Shown piece by piece: positions 37,413 to 46,417 of a stretch of DNA of 64,000 nt. The stretch lies in the NCBI RefSeq assembly GCF_016725325.1, contig NZ_CP068083.1, forward strand, positions 1,178,001 through 1,242,000. Direction: 5' to 3'. The position numbers and the translations under genes were made by a program. The notes beneath the pieces are model-generated. The model saw only the letters and a list, made by a program, of their open reading frames with translations. It did not search any database and was not told where the DNA came from. The first letter of the stretch is position 1, and every line of letters starts with the position of its first letter. The stretch is from Sphingobacterium spiritivorum. GTDB lineage: Bacteria > Bacteroidota > Bacteroidia > Sphingobacteriales > Sphingobacteriaceae.

Positions 37413-38421
37413 GCGCCAGTTCTACATTCTTTTTCTGATCCAGTTTTGTAAGAGCGGATGCATCTATCCGGGCTTTTGCCACAGCGATTTTCAATCCCGT
37501 TTCATCCGAGATATGAAATACTTCTCCTGCTTCAAACCCCTGAATAATATTTTTAACACCTACTGCCAGTAAACTTTTACGTTTTTGAAGGGCTTCCACC
37601 GCTCCGCCGTCAACACGTACCTCGCCTTTGATCAGACTGCCGCTGGCAATCCACTTATTACGAGAAGACACCCGCTTAGACTGCGGAAGACAGACCGTCC
37701 CTGTCTCTCCTTTTACAGCTTTCAGCAGTCCATTTTCTGTCTGCATGCTGAAAATAACGGCACGGATTCCCATCTGACTCGCTAAGCGCGCAAAATTGAG
37801 CTTAGAAGTCATTCCTCCAAGCCCTACAGAAGATTTATCTTTTCTGGCAAGAGACAAGGCTTCTTTATCAACGACTTTAATCTCCGCTATTACTCTTCCA
37901 TCGGCATCCAGTACTCCGGGCACTGAAGTACTGAATAAAATCTGTTCTGCCCCAAATCCGACTGCAATCAATGTGGCCAATTCATCATTGTCGGAAAACT
38001 TCAGCTCCTTATTACTGACGACATCATTTTCATTGGCGATGGGAATAATATTATTTTTCCAGAGTTCTTCATACGTACTTTTCAACTGTAAAAACTGATC
38101 CCGGTTCGCAAAATGCTGCCTTTCACAAAGGCTTTGAGCCAATGCAATTTTGTATGGGCGGAAATAAGTACTGTATGTACGGATCAGCAATGGATTTCCT
38201 ATAGCTGCAGCAGCTTTACGCTCAGAAAGTGTACCGGAATATTTAGGCAAGAATCGTTTACCGGCAGCTACAGCACCCGAAGATACCAGTACAATATTAT
38301 ATTTCTGTTGCAAATCAGCACACTGCCGTGCAATCTCCAACACAATTCGTTCATCTATTTCACCGTCTTTTGATGTGATTGCCGCTGAACCAAACTTGAC
38401 AACCAGTATAGGTTTTTTCAT
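37387..38421 (-). CDS. proB: Glutamate 5-kinase
   Basis: ATP-dependent kinase making glutamyl 5-phosphate, the first and usually proline-inhibited step of proline synthesis. Of 344 residues, the first ~250 form the amino acid kinase domain (VVKFGSAAITSKDG, VSSGAVAAGK, SVGLGGMTSKL). The remaining ~90 form a PUA domain (from VRVDGGAVEAL to the end). The gene leads the proB-proA-unknown operon. The neighbouring hut operon makes glutamate, its substrate, though regulation linking the two is not shown. Confidence 0.96.
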   Translation of the reverse strand: MKKPILVVKFGSAAITSKDGEIDERIVLEIARQCADLQQKYNIVLVSSGAVAAGKRFLPKYSGTLSERKAAAAIGNPLLIRTYSTYFRPYKIALAQSLCERQHFANRDQFLQLKSTYEELWKNNIIPIANENDVVSNKELKFSDNDELATLIAVGFGAEQILFSTSVPGVLDADGRVIAEIKVVDKEALSLARKDKSSVGLGGMTSKLNFARLASQMGIRAVIFSMQTENGLLKAVKGETGTVCLPQSKRVSSRNKWIASGSLIKGEVRVDGGAVEALQKRKSLLAVGVKNIIQGFEAGEVFHISDETGLKIAVAKARIDASALTKLDQKKNVELAHANDIVLL

Positions 38422-38523
38422 TTTATTACTCCGCTCTTTTATCTCTGCCTTACATTAATCCCTAAAATTAAAAAGTTAAAGACACAAAACAAGCAAAATA
38501 TGTAAAAGAATGGATAAAATAAA

Positions 38524-38567
38524 TCACAGCCCTGCTGTTGGTAAGAATACCAGCAGCAGGGCTGTGA
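38524..38567 (-). terminator. Terminator after the lipoprotein gene at 38598
   Basis: A 20-base-pair stem (38524-38543 with 38548-38567, one G-U pair) with loop AGAA lies just downstream of the minus-strand gene. On that strand it is followed by a T-rich stretch. Confidence 0.7.
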
Positions 38568-38597
38568 GGTTCAGTTAATATAAAATTTTCTGAAGAA

Positions 38598-39377
38598 TTA
38601 CAGCTTAAAGGAATAAATCTCCGTACCATCCGAAAAACGGATTTCAGTATCAAAATCAGTTCCATGAGTTGTTTTATAGCTTTTAACCAAAGTCTTTAAT
38701 GTCTCGACATCACCCTGGTAAGTCAACGCAAATGGTTTTGCTAAATTATATCCGCTGAGATCCATAATCACTTTGCCTGTATTATCCACTTCAAACATGG
38801 TATACTTTCCGGAAGGTAATTGCACAGCAACAGCACCTTTGTTTTGCAAGTCAGCTAAAAACTGATCAACAATCGCAGCTTTCTCTTTTGTAGCTCTGAC
38901 AAAACCAAAAATAACATTAGCAGGAAGACGATTCAGTTTCGGAGAAAGCACTTTTACCATTTGCTGCTCAGGAAGGGTCAATGTATAATCAGAAGCTGTC
39001 ACCTCCAGTTTTCCCTTGATCTGTTGTCCGCCTATGTTTACCTCTACAGGGTAACTTTTATTTTCCAGATTCACCAAATCAAACTGAGAAACTGCAGGTC
39101 CCAGACTTGTCAGGCAGACATCCGGAGACTTGACATCATAATAATTTAGAACAATTGTTGCGTTCTGCAGTTTAAAATCGCTGTGCAGGTAATAATTACC
39201 ACAATTAAAGATCTTTACCGTTTTATTAATTAAATGGAGAGTTTTAGCAGATCCATCAGCTCGTTCTATAAGCGAAACAGTAACAGGTTCAGCAGATGAC
39301 TGTTTTTCTTCACTTTTTTCACAGGAGAATAACAGCAAGGACAGAAAAGCAAAAAATAGGTTTTGGATCACTTTCAT
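38598..39377 (-). CDS. Hypothetical lipoprotein
   Basis: A 259-residue protein with a lipoprotein signal (MKVIQNLFFAFLSLLLFSC, lipobox LLFSC) followed by a charged linker (EKSEEKQSSAEP). The mature part looks rich in beta strands (IFNCGNYYLHSDFKLQNATI, SDYTLTLPEQQM) and then alpha/beta. No family was recognised. It has its own terminator and an 80-base upstream gap, so it is probably transcribed alone. It lies next to another unknown lipoprotein in the same direction. Likely envelope-anchored; function unknown. Confidence 0.7.
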   Translation of the reverse strand: MKVIQNLFFAFLSLLLFSCEKSEEKQSSAEPVTVSLIERADGSAKTLHLINKTVKIFNCGNYYLHSDFKLQNATIVLNYYDVKSPDVCLTSLGPAVSQFDLVNLENKSYPVEVNIGGQQIKGKLEVTASDYTLTLPEQQMVKVLSPKLNRLPANVIFGFVRATKEKAAIVDQFLADLQNKGAVAVQLPSGKYTMFEVDNTGKVIMDLSGYNLAKPFALTYQGDVETLKTLVKSYKTTHGTDFDTEIRFSDGTEIYSFKL

Positions 39378-39457
39378 ATTAGTAGGTTTTTTTACATAAA
39401 ACGTACAACATCTGCCAAATGCTACATAACTCCTATGTATTTATCCGGAAACCAGTC

Positions 39458-40912
39458 TCAAAATTTTTGTTCCACATCTTTTCCCCATTCCTCATTAAGC
39501 TGAATTGCAAAGTTAGCATTAGATGAAAAGCCTTCCAGTAACATTCCCTTGAACGTCAATCTCATATTATGCTTTAATGTAGAGGAAACAGAAAATTCCC
39601 GTATAATTTTATTATCCTTATTATATACTTTCAGGGCATATCCTATGTCCCTGGCAACTGGAAGATAACCAAGAAACTGATTGAATTGCAGCTCAGGTTG
39701 TGTTTTTCCAAATTCAGGATAAAATATAATAACTGATCCATCGGACAAATCCGGAAATCTGGCTTCACTAAAAGGCACATAATAGGGCAGTTCGTGTTCC
39801 TGTACAATCTCTATTTTTCCGATTCCGGAAAGATCAGCTTTATCTGTAAATTCAAATTTCACCTGAGAATAATAACGCTGTAATACCAGAGGAACTTTCA
39901 GATCTTCCCCCACTTCCAGGCTCATGATCCTTTCACCGAAAACCTCATTATCAGAATTATCAAAAGTATTATACAGATAATAATCATCCGCGGTTTTGAT
40001 CGTGCGCGGTAGAGTCAGCGTTTTAACTGCCTGACTCAAAATAAATGAGACATCATAACTTCCGGATGCCAGCGTCAGAGGCAAGTTCATTTCCAATGCA
40101 TTTCTTTCAAGCTCTATCTTTCCTTCAGCTACAAGTTTGCGATCCTGTCTGTTGAAAATATGGTAATATAAGTTTCGTAAAAGAGGGTTTACGGTTACAA
40201 TCTTTCCATCATAAGATCCTGAAAGCCGCATATTATCAATTCGGATAGTTCCCGTTTTTTCATTGAATTGACTGTTGTTACCCCGTTTCAAAACAAGCCT
40301 GAAGATGATTTTCTGGATTTCTTCAGTTCGCTGCAATTTGGTCAGGTCTGCAGTAATATCTCCCCAGGCCGTTCCCTTTATACTGCTAATATCATAGTCC
40401 GAAAGCAGCGCAACAAACGTAAGTCCATTATCCACAGAATATAAGATATCCAATGCTTTAGGGCCAGTATCTGACCCCGAGGCATTAAAAGCTAACTGAT
40501 TTAAAGATTTTACGTCTTTCAAGGGTATAGCGATCTCTATCTGTGTTACACCTCTAAAAGACGCAGCACGTCCGGCATTATATTCCCCATAAGCCTTTCC
40601 CGTTACAAAATCAACATTATTGGGTGTTACAGTCCATTGGACTCCATCTTCATTTAATGCTAGATCAGGTCTCAAAGTACCGTTATTAAAGGACCAGAAA
40701 TATAAAGCTTGCTCTGATAGCACGTTGCTTCCGGAGTTTGCCAGAAGTTTCAGTCCATTATCCAGAGAAGAAACAGAGGCTGTAAAACCGGACAGTACAA
40801 AATCTACACGATGGGTTTCTCTTACTTCCGGAACAGGACCCGATTTGCGGCATGAATAGCATACATGCAATATGATAAATAGTCCAAAATAAAGTTTTGC
40901 TTTTCTTTTCAT
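39458..40912 (-). CDS. Hypothetical surface lipoprotein with two beta-rich regions
   Basis: A 484-residue lipoprotein (lipobox VCYSC at residue ~21). The N-terminal ~220 residues resemble the beta-sandwich seen ahead of secreted nucleases and other Bacteroidota surface proteins (EQALYFWSFNNGTLRPD, then FRLVLKRGNNSQFNEKTG and IDNMRLSG). The C-terminal part (LYYHIFNRQDRKLVAEGKIE, YDVSFILSQAV) looks like FimB/Mfa2-type anchor domains. Both readings are by eye and tentative. A role in surface binding or fimbria-like assembly is possible; no partner genes support it here. Confidence 0.6.
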   Translation of the reverse strand: MKRKAKLYFGLFIILHVCYSCRKSGPVPEVRETHRVDFVLSGFTASVSSLDNGLKLLANSGSNVLSEQALYFWSFNNGTLRPDLALNEDGVQWTVTPNNVDFVTGKAYGEYNAGRAASFRGVTQIEIAIPLKDVKSLNQLAFNASGSDTGPKALDILYSVDNGLTFVALLSDYDISSIKGTAWGDITADLTKLQRTEEIQKIIFRLVLKRGNNSQFNEKTGTIRIDNMRLSGSYDGKIVTVNPLLRNLYYHIFNRQDRKLVAEGKIELERNALEMNLPLTLASGSYDVSFILSQAVKTLTLPRTIKTADDYYLYNTFDNSDNEVFGERIMSLEVGEDLKVPLVLQRYYSQVKFEFTDKADLSGIGKIEIVQEHELPYYVPFSEARFPDLSDGSVIIFYPEFGKTQPELQFNQFLGYLPVARDIGYALKVYNKDNKIIREFSVSSTLKHNMRLTFKGMLLEGFSSNANFAIQLNEEWGKDVEQKF

Positions 40913-40952
40913 AATTCAAAACAGACTTAAAGTAAAATAATAGGGTGTGCAG

Positions 40953-40990
40953 ATATGCTGTTATCTGATGTCTATCAGATAACAGCATAT
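40953..40990. terminator. Strong hairpin between uvrB and the lipoprotein gene
   Basis: A perfect 17-base-pair stem (40953-40969 with 40974-40990) with loop GTCT. The T run follows it on the plus strand only, although both flanking genes run on the minus strand. It may still stop uvrB transcription as a hairpin without a U-tract, or may end an antisense transcript. Confidence 0.5.
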
Positions 40991-41146
40991 TTTTGATTAA
41001 AAAGTCCTGGCTTAAAAGGGAATTACCCTGAAAGAATAACGACAGTTATTCAAGAATACAACAGCAATAATAATTTAAATGTATTAAAAATTTATCTTAA
41101 TTTCAAATTATTTCGCTATTAAAAATTAAATATCAACAAACAACTA

Positions 41147-43180
41147 TTAGGAAGTAAAGCGGTCATCATATGCCTTTTCCAGCGAGAACATCTCGTCTCT
41201 TAGCTTGGCGGCTTCAAGGAAATCCATTTCTTTTGCTGCTTTCTCCATACGTTTCTTAGTTGTTTCGATAGCTTTCTTAAGATCTTTCTCACTCAGATAC
41301 TGCATCACCGGATCAGCCGCCACAGCTACTGTAGGATCAGGTTCCACATATATTTTAGGTTCCATACCGTTGAAATCCGCAACAGAAGTCTGTTCCATTA
41401 TTTCTTCCCTTGTCTTACCTACTGTGCGTGGAGTAATATGATGCTCTTCATTATATTTCATCTGCTTTTCACGACGTCGGTTTGTCTCCTCTATAGTGAT
41501 GCGCATACTGTCCGTCATCTTATCTGCATACATAATAACACGTCCCTTATCGTTACGGGCAGCACGCCCTATTGTTTGTATCAGAGAACGCTCCGAACGT
41601 AAAAAACCTTCCTTATCTGCATCCAGAATAGCTACCAGAGTCACTTCCGGAAGATCCAGTCCCTCACGAAGCAAATTGACGCCGACTAATACATCAAACT
41701 CGCCAAGCCGGAGACCACGCAGGATTTCCACACGTTCTAAGGTTTTCACCTCGGAGTGGATATAGCGTACCTTAATATTCAGGCGAGTCATATATTTGGT
41801 CAGTTCTTCCGCCATACGTTTCGTTAAAGTAGTAGCCAGTATACGTCCGCCTTCTTGAATTGTTTTATCGACCTGCTCCAGAAAATCATCCACCTGGTTA
41901 ATAGCCGGACGTACTTCAATAACGGGATCTAACAATCCAGTAGGTCTGATCACTTGCTCCACAACCACACCTTCGGTTTGCTGTAACTCATAATCACCAG
42001 GAGTAGCAGAAACATATATGGTCTGATTGGTCAACGACTCAAATTCCGGAAAATTAAGCGGTCTGTTATCCAACGCGGCCGGCAGACGGAATCCATATTC
42101 TACTAATGATACTTTCCGGGAACGGTCACCTCCATACATAGCACGAAGTTGAGGAATAGTAACATGACTTTCATCAATAACTAATAAGTAGTCATCCGGG
42201 AAATAATCCAGTAATGTAAAGGGGCGCATTCCCGGCTGGCGGCCGTCAAAGAAACGGGAATAATTTTCAATCCCCGAGCAATACCCCAGTTCACGCATCA
42301 TTTCCAGATCATAGTTGACACGCTCTTCCAGGCGCTTTGCTTCCAGCATCTTTCCTTCATCTTCCAGTTGAGTTTTACGCTGCATCAATTCATCCTGAAT
42401 AGCCCAGATTGATTGGGTAAATTTTTCCTTAGGGGTGACAAACAGATTGGCCGGAAACAAGGCCAGATCTTCCATTTTATTAATTGTCTTGGCAGAGACC
42501 GGATCGATTGCACTCAATTCATCAATCTCATCTCCAAAAAAGGACACCCGAATCGCATAATCCAGATAGGCAGGATATACGTCTACAGTATCTCCTTTTA
42601 CACGGAAAGTACCTCTTTTAAATTCGGCAGTTGTACGCGAATATAATATCTCCACCAATTTGTGAAGAAATGCATTTCTGCTGATAGTTGTTCCTACTGC
42701 AAAGCGGAAAATAGAACGGGAAAAATCCTCTGGATTCCCCATACCATAAATACAGGATACAGAAGATACAACAACAATATCTCTGCGGCCCGACATTAAA
42801 GAAGAGGTCGTGGCTAACCGCAACTTTTCTATTTCTTCATTAATGGCAAGATCTTTTTCAATGTACGTATTGGAAGAAGCAATAAAAGCTTCGGGCTGGT
42901 AATAATCATAGTACGACACAAAGTAATTCACGGAGTTTTCCGGAAAAAACTGTTTAAATTCTCCATACAATTGTGCCGCCAGTGTTTTATTATGGCTGAG
43001 AATCAGTGCCGGCTTTTGTGTCTCCTGAATTACATTTGCAATGGTAAACGTCTTTCCCGAACCTGTAACACCGAGAAGAGTCTGATATGTTTCACCATCA
43101 TTCACACCTGCTACTAACTCTTTAATAGCCTGGGGCTGATCCCCGGTTGGTTGGTACTCGGAAGTTAATTTGAATTTCAT
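41147..43180 (-). CDS. uvrB: Excinuclease ABC subunit B
   Basis: Damage-verifying helicase-like subunit of nucleotide excision repair, working with UvrA and UvrC on damaged DNA. The 677 residues fit. Walker A is GVTGSGKTFT near residue 40, the beta-hairpin segment YYDYYQPEAFIASSNTYIEKD follows, Walker B is VIDESHVT, and helicase motif VI is QTIGRAARN. The C-terminal UVR motif (about residues 640-670, MEKAAKEMDFLEAAKLRDEM) contacts UvrC. It is a single gene with a promoter-like pair at 43202-43232. Confidence 0.98.
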   Translation of the reverse strand: MKFKLTSEYQPTGDQPQAIKELVAGVNDGETYQTLLGVTGSGKTFTIANVIQETQKPALILSHNKTLAAQLYGEFKQFFPENSVNYFVSYYDYYQPEAFIASSNTYIEKDLAINEEIEKLRLATTSSLMSGRRDIVVVSSVSCIYGMGNPEDFSRSIFRFAVGTTISRNAFLHKLVEILYSRTTAEFKRGTFRVKGDTVDVYPAYLDYAIRVSFFGDEIDELSAIDPVSAKTINKMEDLALFPANLFVTPKEKFTQSIWAIQDELMQRKTQLEDEGKMLEAKRLEERVNYDLEMMRELGYCSGIENYSRFFDGRQPGMRPFTLLDYFPDDYLLVIDESHVTIPQLRAMYGGDRSRKVSLVEYGFRLPAALDNRPLNFPEFESLTNQTIYVSATPGDYELQQTEGVVVEQVIRPTGLLDPVIEVRPAINQVDDFLEQVDKTIQEGGRILATTLTKRMAEELTKYMTRLNIKVRYIHSEVKTLERVEILRGLRLGEFDVLVGVNLLREGLDLPEVTLVAILDADKEGFLRSERSLIQTIGRAARNDKGRVIMYADKMTDSMRITIEETNRRREKQMKYNEEHHITPRTVGKTREEIMEQTSVADFNGMEPKIYVEPDPTVAVAADPVMQYLSEKDLKKAIETTKKRMEKAAKEMDFLEAAKLRDEMFSLEKAYDDRFTS

Positions 43181-43201
43181 TTGCCGTACATCTATAAAAC
43201 A

Positions 43202-43232
43202 TAAAAATACGCAATTTTCTCAACTTATCGAA
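43202..43232 (-). promoter_or_regulatory. Probable promoter of uvrB
   Basis: On the minus strand, TTCG (43229-43232) is 19 bases upstream of TATTTTTA (43202-43209). Each element has one mismatch to the TTTG / TAnnTTTG consensus, and the spacing is ideal. No SOS box was seen. Confidence 0.45.
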
Positions 43233-43305
43233 GTACCAAATCCCAGCAGTAGCAAACAATAATTCATTTTTTTGTGTATATTGAGTAACAAACAACACAA
43301 CTATT

Positions 43306-43950
43306 ATGGTGACTATTCTTACAAAGCAAAACAGCATTGCCAACCAATATATTGCAGAGCTCAGAGATGTAAAAATCCAACAGGACAGAATGCGCTTCCG
43401 ACGCAATCTCGAACGTATAGGTGAAGTTATGGCTTACGAGATCAGCAAGACATTAGAATACCGTCAGCATTTTGTAGATACTCCCTTAGGTGTTGCTGAC
43501 ACACATGTTCCTTCAGATTATCCTGTATTGGGAACGATTATACGTGCAGGACTTCCTTTTCATCAGGGATTTCTGAATGTATTTGATCAGGCCGATAATG
43601 CATTTATTGCAGCATACAGACACACCAAGAAAAGCGGAGAGTTCGAAATCCATAAAAAATACACCAATACGCCGAATCTGGATGATCGTGTGGTAATTAT
43701 TGCAGACCCCATGCTGGCCACCGGCCGTAGTCTGGTCCTGTGTTGCAAAGACCTTCTTGCTGATTATAATATCAAAGAGTTGCATATAGCCGTGGTGATT
43801 GCATCTGAAGAAGGAGTACAACACGTCAGAGCCTTTCTTCCGGAAGCACAACTATGGATCGGAGCAGTGGATAATGAACTGACGAGCAAAGCATATATAG
43901 TACCGGGACTGGGAGACGCAGGAGACCTGGCGTATGGAAACAAAGAGTAA
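43306..43950 (+). CDS. upp: Uracil phosphoribosyltransferase
   Basis: Pyrimidine salvage enzyme converting uracil and PRPP to UMP. The 214 residues carry the PRPP loop VVIIADPMLATGRSL and the C-terminal uracil-binding segment YIVPGLGDAGDLAYG. The N-terminal ~40 residues (RFRRNLERIGEVMAYEIS) fit the family. It is transcribed divergently from uvrB and is not obviously in an operon. The 160-base gap before the next gene shows no strong hairpin. Confidence 0.95.
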   Translation: MVTILTKQNSIANQYIAELRDVKIQQDRMRFRRNLERIGEVMAYEISKTLEYRQHFVDTPLGVADTHVPSDYPVLGTIIRAGLPFHQGFLNVFDQADNAFIAAYRHTKKSGEFEIHKKYTNTPNLDDRVVIIADPMLATGRSLVLCCKDLLADYNIKELHIAVVIASEEGVQHVRAFLPEAQLWIGAVDNELTSKAYIVPGLGDAGDLAYGNKE

Positions 43951-44110
43951 AACACAGCAACTACTGATCCTAACAAGAGCGTGAAGTTTACGTTAAGCAC
44001 GAAATTAATTAACAATTATTTAGCAGTTAAAATGTTAAAAATCAACACACAACACTTACATTTATATTATTATATCATTCGTTCTTTTTCACCACTAAAA
44101 TTTATATTTT

Positions 44111-44584
44111 ATGAATTGGCAAAAATACAATGGCGAATATATTCGCATTCCTATTACAGATGCCGTTGAAGAAATCATAGCCCGGGAAACGAGGCTTGGC
44201 AACAAACTCAAGGTTTACATCGGCACCGACTCTCAGGTCAAACGAGGAACCATCGACTTCGCTACCGTCATCGTCTTCCTCCGAGAGCACAAAGGCGGAT
44301 TCATGTTCATTCATAAAGACAAGCGAACCCACCTCATGAGCATTAAAGAGCGGATGCTTCTTGAAGTTCAGAAATCCATAGAAATCGCCTACCACCTCTG
44401 CCCCCTCCTCGATCAATACCATGTGGATCTCGAAGTCCACGCCGACATCAACACCAATCCAAATTTCCAATCCAACGTTGCACTCAAAGAAGCCATGGGC
44501 TATATTATGGGAATGGGATTTGTGTTTAAGGCAAAACCGGAGTCCTTCGCCAGTACAAATTGTGCCAATAAACTGGTACAGTAA
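44111..44584 (+). CDS. RNase H-like YkuK-family (DUF458) protein
   Basis: A 157-residue protein matching the YkuK/DUF458 family, predicted to have an RNase H-like fold. LKVYIGTDSQVKRGT holds the first acidic site, and VDLEVHADINTNPNF and MGYIMGMGFVFKAKPES follow the family. It is thought to act on nucleic acid; no substrate is proven. Codon use from about 44170 to 44470 is strongly skewed to C-ending codons (ATC, CTC, GTC, CGA), unlike neighbouring genes, so much so that the opposite strand is also open there. Its origin or selection is thus odd. Confidence 0.85.
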   Translation: MNWQKYNGEYIRIPITDAVEEIIARETRLGNKLKVYIGTDSQVKRGTIDFATVIVFLREHKGGFMFIHKDKRTHLMSIKERMLLEVQKSIEIAYHLCPLLDQYHVDLEVHADINTNPNFQSNVALKEAMGYIMGMGFVFKAKPESFASTNCANKLVQ

Positions 44585-44644
44585 CGTATAAAGTAGGATT
44601 TCTAACTTTACTTTGTATCTTTATCTGCGATAAGCAATAGAGGT

Positions 44645-45244
44645 ATGCAAGACTTTTTTCAACAAATTGCCCGGCAGTTTGTCCAGACTTCTTTACTCGA
44701 ATGGATAGGCACAATTACCGGATTCCTCTGCGTCTATCTTGCTGCCAGACAACATATCCTCAACTGGCCTGTCAGCATTATCAGTGTAACTATCTACGCC
44801 TACCTTTTTTACCATAGCAAACTCTACGGAGATGCGGTATTACAGATTTATTTTCTAGGAACGGCTGTATACGGCTGGTATTACTGGATCAAAAGAAAAA
44901 GAGAAGCTGACAAACCTATTGTAAGTTTTACGAACCGTCAGATGGTACAGACAATGGCTATCATTATTCTTCTGACAGCAGCTCTCGGAACCTTCCTTGA
45001 TTATCAGACCAATTCCGATGTACCTTATATAGATGGCTTTTGTACGGCCGTAAGTTTTGTAGCTCAATTCCTGATGACCAGGAAAGTACTCCAAAACTGG
45101 TTATTGTGGGTATTTGTAGACATCTGTTATATCCCGCTTTATTATCATAAGGATTTATTATTGACAGCAGTGCTGTATCTTGCTTTCGCGTTCATTGCCT
45201 GGAAAGGCTATAAAGACTGGAAAAAGACGTATTTAACTACCTGA
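44645..45244 (+). CDS. pnuC: PnuC-family nicotinamide riboside (or related vitamin) transporter
   Basis: A 199-residue inner-membrane protein with about seven hydrophobic segments. WPVSIISVTIYAYLFYHSKL and QNWLLWVFVDICYIPLYYHK (the WxxxWxxxD-type substrate segment) are PnuC hallmarks. It imports nicotinamide riboside by facilitated diffusion with trapping by phosphorylation. The NadR-like kinase gene at 45815 fits that role. PnuT (thiamine) relatives are hard to exclude, but no TPP riboswitch is seen in the 60-base gap upstream. Its 3' end overlaps the convergent membrane-protein gene by 12 bases. Confidence 0.9.
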   Translation: MQDFFQQIARQFVQTSLLEWIGTITGFLCVYLAARQHILNWPVSIISVTIYAYLFYHSKLYGDAVLQIYFLGTAVYGWYYWIKRKREADKPIVSFTNRQMVQTMAIIILLTAALGTFLDYQTNSDVPYIDGFCTAVSFVAQFLMTRKVLQNWLLWVFVDICYIPLYYHKDLLLTAVLYLAFAFIAWKGYKDWKKTYLTT

Positions 45245-45712
45245 ACTGGATAATATGACCGTTTTCACTTCCTGCGCTTCCGCTAAAGAAAGAGGATGAA
45301 CAGTATGTATCTTCTGTTGATCCTTATGAAAAAGCAAGGTTATCTTCTCATCCTCAGCTACAGGTACAAATTCAATATTTAAATCACGTAAAGAAATAGC
45401 TGGCTGTGTATCCTTAAAGTAACGATAATCTGCAATGTAAATCAGTCGATGCTTATCAGAGATATCAAGTATTTCTTTACCGTAACGTATCCATAATAAC
45501 ATACGAATCATATAGATACTACATCCCAGCAATACACATATAACAATTACAGAAATAATATCAAATCCAGTTACAAGGCCTGAAATAATCAGAATCAGTA
45601 CAATTATACCAGAAATTACACTCAGGAGGAGAAGTATACTAAATCCGAAAACAGAATACTCCGGATCTGAAACAGCGATAATATTTTTGTCGGTTGAATA
45701 ATTAACAGGCAT
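45233..45712 (-). CDS. Small hypothetical membrane protein
   Basis: A 159-residue protein with two predicted membrane helices (about 22-45 and 48-72: ILLLLSVISGIIVLILIISG, IISVIVICVLLGCSIYMI) and a soluble C-terminal ~85 residues that look beta-rich (RLIYIADYRYFKDTQPAISL). No family was recognised; the layout resembles small PH-like bacterial membrane proteins. It lies convergent with pnuC, with 12 bases of overlap, and divergent from the NadR-like gene, between the two NAD-salvage genes. Function unknown. Confidence 0.65.
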   Translation of the reverse strand: MPVNYSTDKNIIAVSDPEYSVFGFSILLLLSVISGIIVLILIISGLVTGFDIISVIVICVLLGCSIYMIRMLLWIRYGKEILDISDKHRLIYIADYRYFKDTQPAISLRDLNIEFVPVAEDEKITLLFHKDQQKIHTVHPLSLAEAQEVKTVILSSSGS

Positions 45713-45814
45713 ATTAGTCTGAGATTTTTCATCAAATATATATGCATTCCGTCAAAGGGTCAATAAAGAACAGTTATTCTTATATATTTGTCTCTATTAA
45801 GAGGAATATAAAGA

Positions 45815-46357
45815 ATGGCGAATCAGATTTTAAAGAAAATAGCAGTGGTAGGCCCCGAATCTACAGGAAAATCGACCATTGCACAAGCCATAGCCCGACA
45901 TTTCAATACAGTATGCGTACCGGAGTATGCCCGCGAATATTGTAAAAATCTAAAAAATGAATATACGCTGCAGGATGAAGTCAATATGTATTATGGACAG
46001 ATTGCTCTTGAAGACAGCCTTATTCCACTTTCTCAACATCATATCCTGATCTGCGACACTACGATCCTGACCGTCAAAGTATGGTGCGATTACCTGTTTG
46101 GAGAGACACCGGATGAAGTTAAAAATGAGATCACATGCAGAGAGTACGACCTGTACCTGCTTATGGATATAGATCTGCCCTGGGAGGATGATCCTCTGCG
46201 TGATTTTCCAAATGAACGGGAACATTTCTTGGAGGTCTGGAAAAAAGAGCTCAACAGCTTAGGAGCCAGATACAAACTTATTTCAGGATTAGGAGAAGAC
46301 CGGTTGCAAAATGCATTGAAAGCGATAGAAGAATACGTAATCCTATCACATACTTAA
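45815..46357 (+). CDS. NadR-type ribosylnicotinamide kinase-like ATPase
   Basis: A 180-residue P-loop kinase like the C-terminal kinase domain of NadR. Walker A is VVGPESTGKSTIAQAI, the substrate segment is VPEYAREYCKNL, and LLMDIDLPWEDDPLRDFP is the family's lid/ligand region. NadR kinases phosphorylate nicotinamide riboside inside the cell. With pnuC 570 bases upstream on the same strand, this completes an uptake and trapping pair. It lacks the DNA-binding and adenylyltransferase domains of full NadR, so the next step to NAD must be elsewhere. Confidence 0.88.
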   Translation: MANQILKKIAVVGPESTGKSTIAQAIARHFNTVCVPEYAREYCKNLKNEYTLQDEVNMYYGQIALEDSLIPLSQHHILICDTTILTVKVWCDYLFGETPDEVKNEITCREYDLYLLMDIDLPWEDDPLRDFPNEREHFLEVWKKELNSLGARYKLISGLGEDRLQNALKAIEEYVILSHT

Positions 46358-46358
46358 C

Positions 46359-46402
46359 AAAAAAAGAGCTTCATCTTAATTTTCGGAGGAAGCTCTTTTT
46401 TA
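46359..46402. terminator. Bidirectional terminator between the NadR-like gene and ahcY
   Basis: AAAAAAGAGCTTC pairs with GAAGCTCTTTTTT across a ~16-base loop. The A run in the left arm and T run in the right arm serve both convergent genes. Confidence 0.8.
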
Positions 46403-46417
46403 TATTAGGATAATCTC

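Noticed and set aside
44102..44470. Open frame on the minus strand across the YkuK-type gene
   Set aside because: It mirrors a C-rich codon stretch of the real gene, and the translation has no family signature; it is kept only as a codon-bias observation.
44585..44644. TPP or NAD riboswitch before pnuC
   Set aside because: The gap is 60 bases and has no matching conserved motifs.
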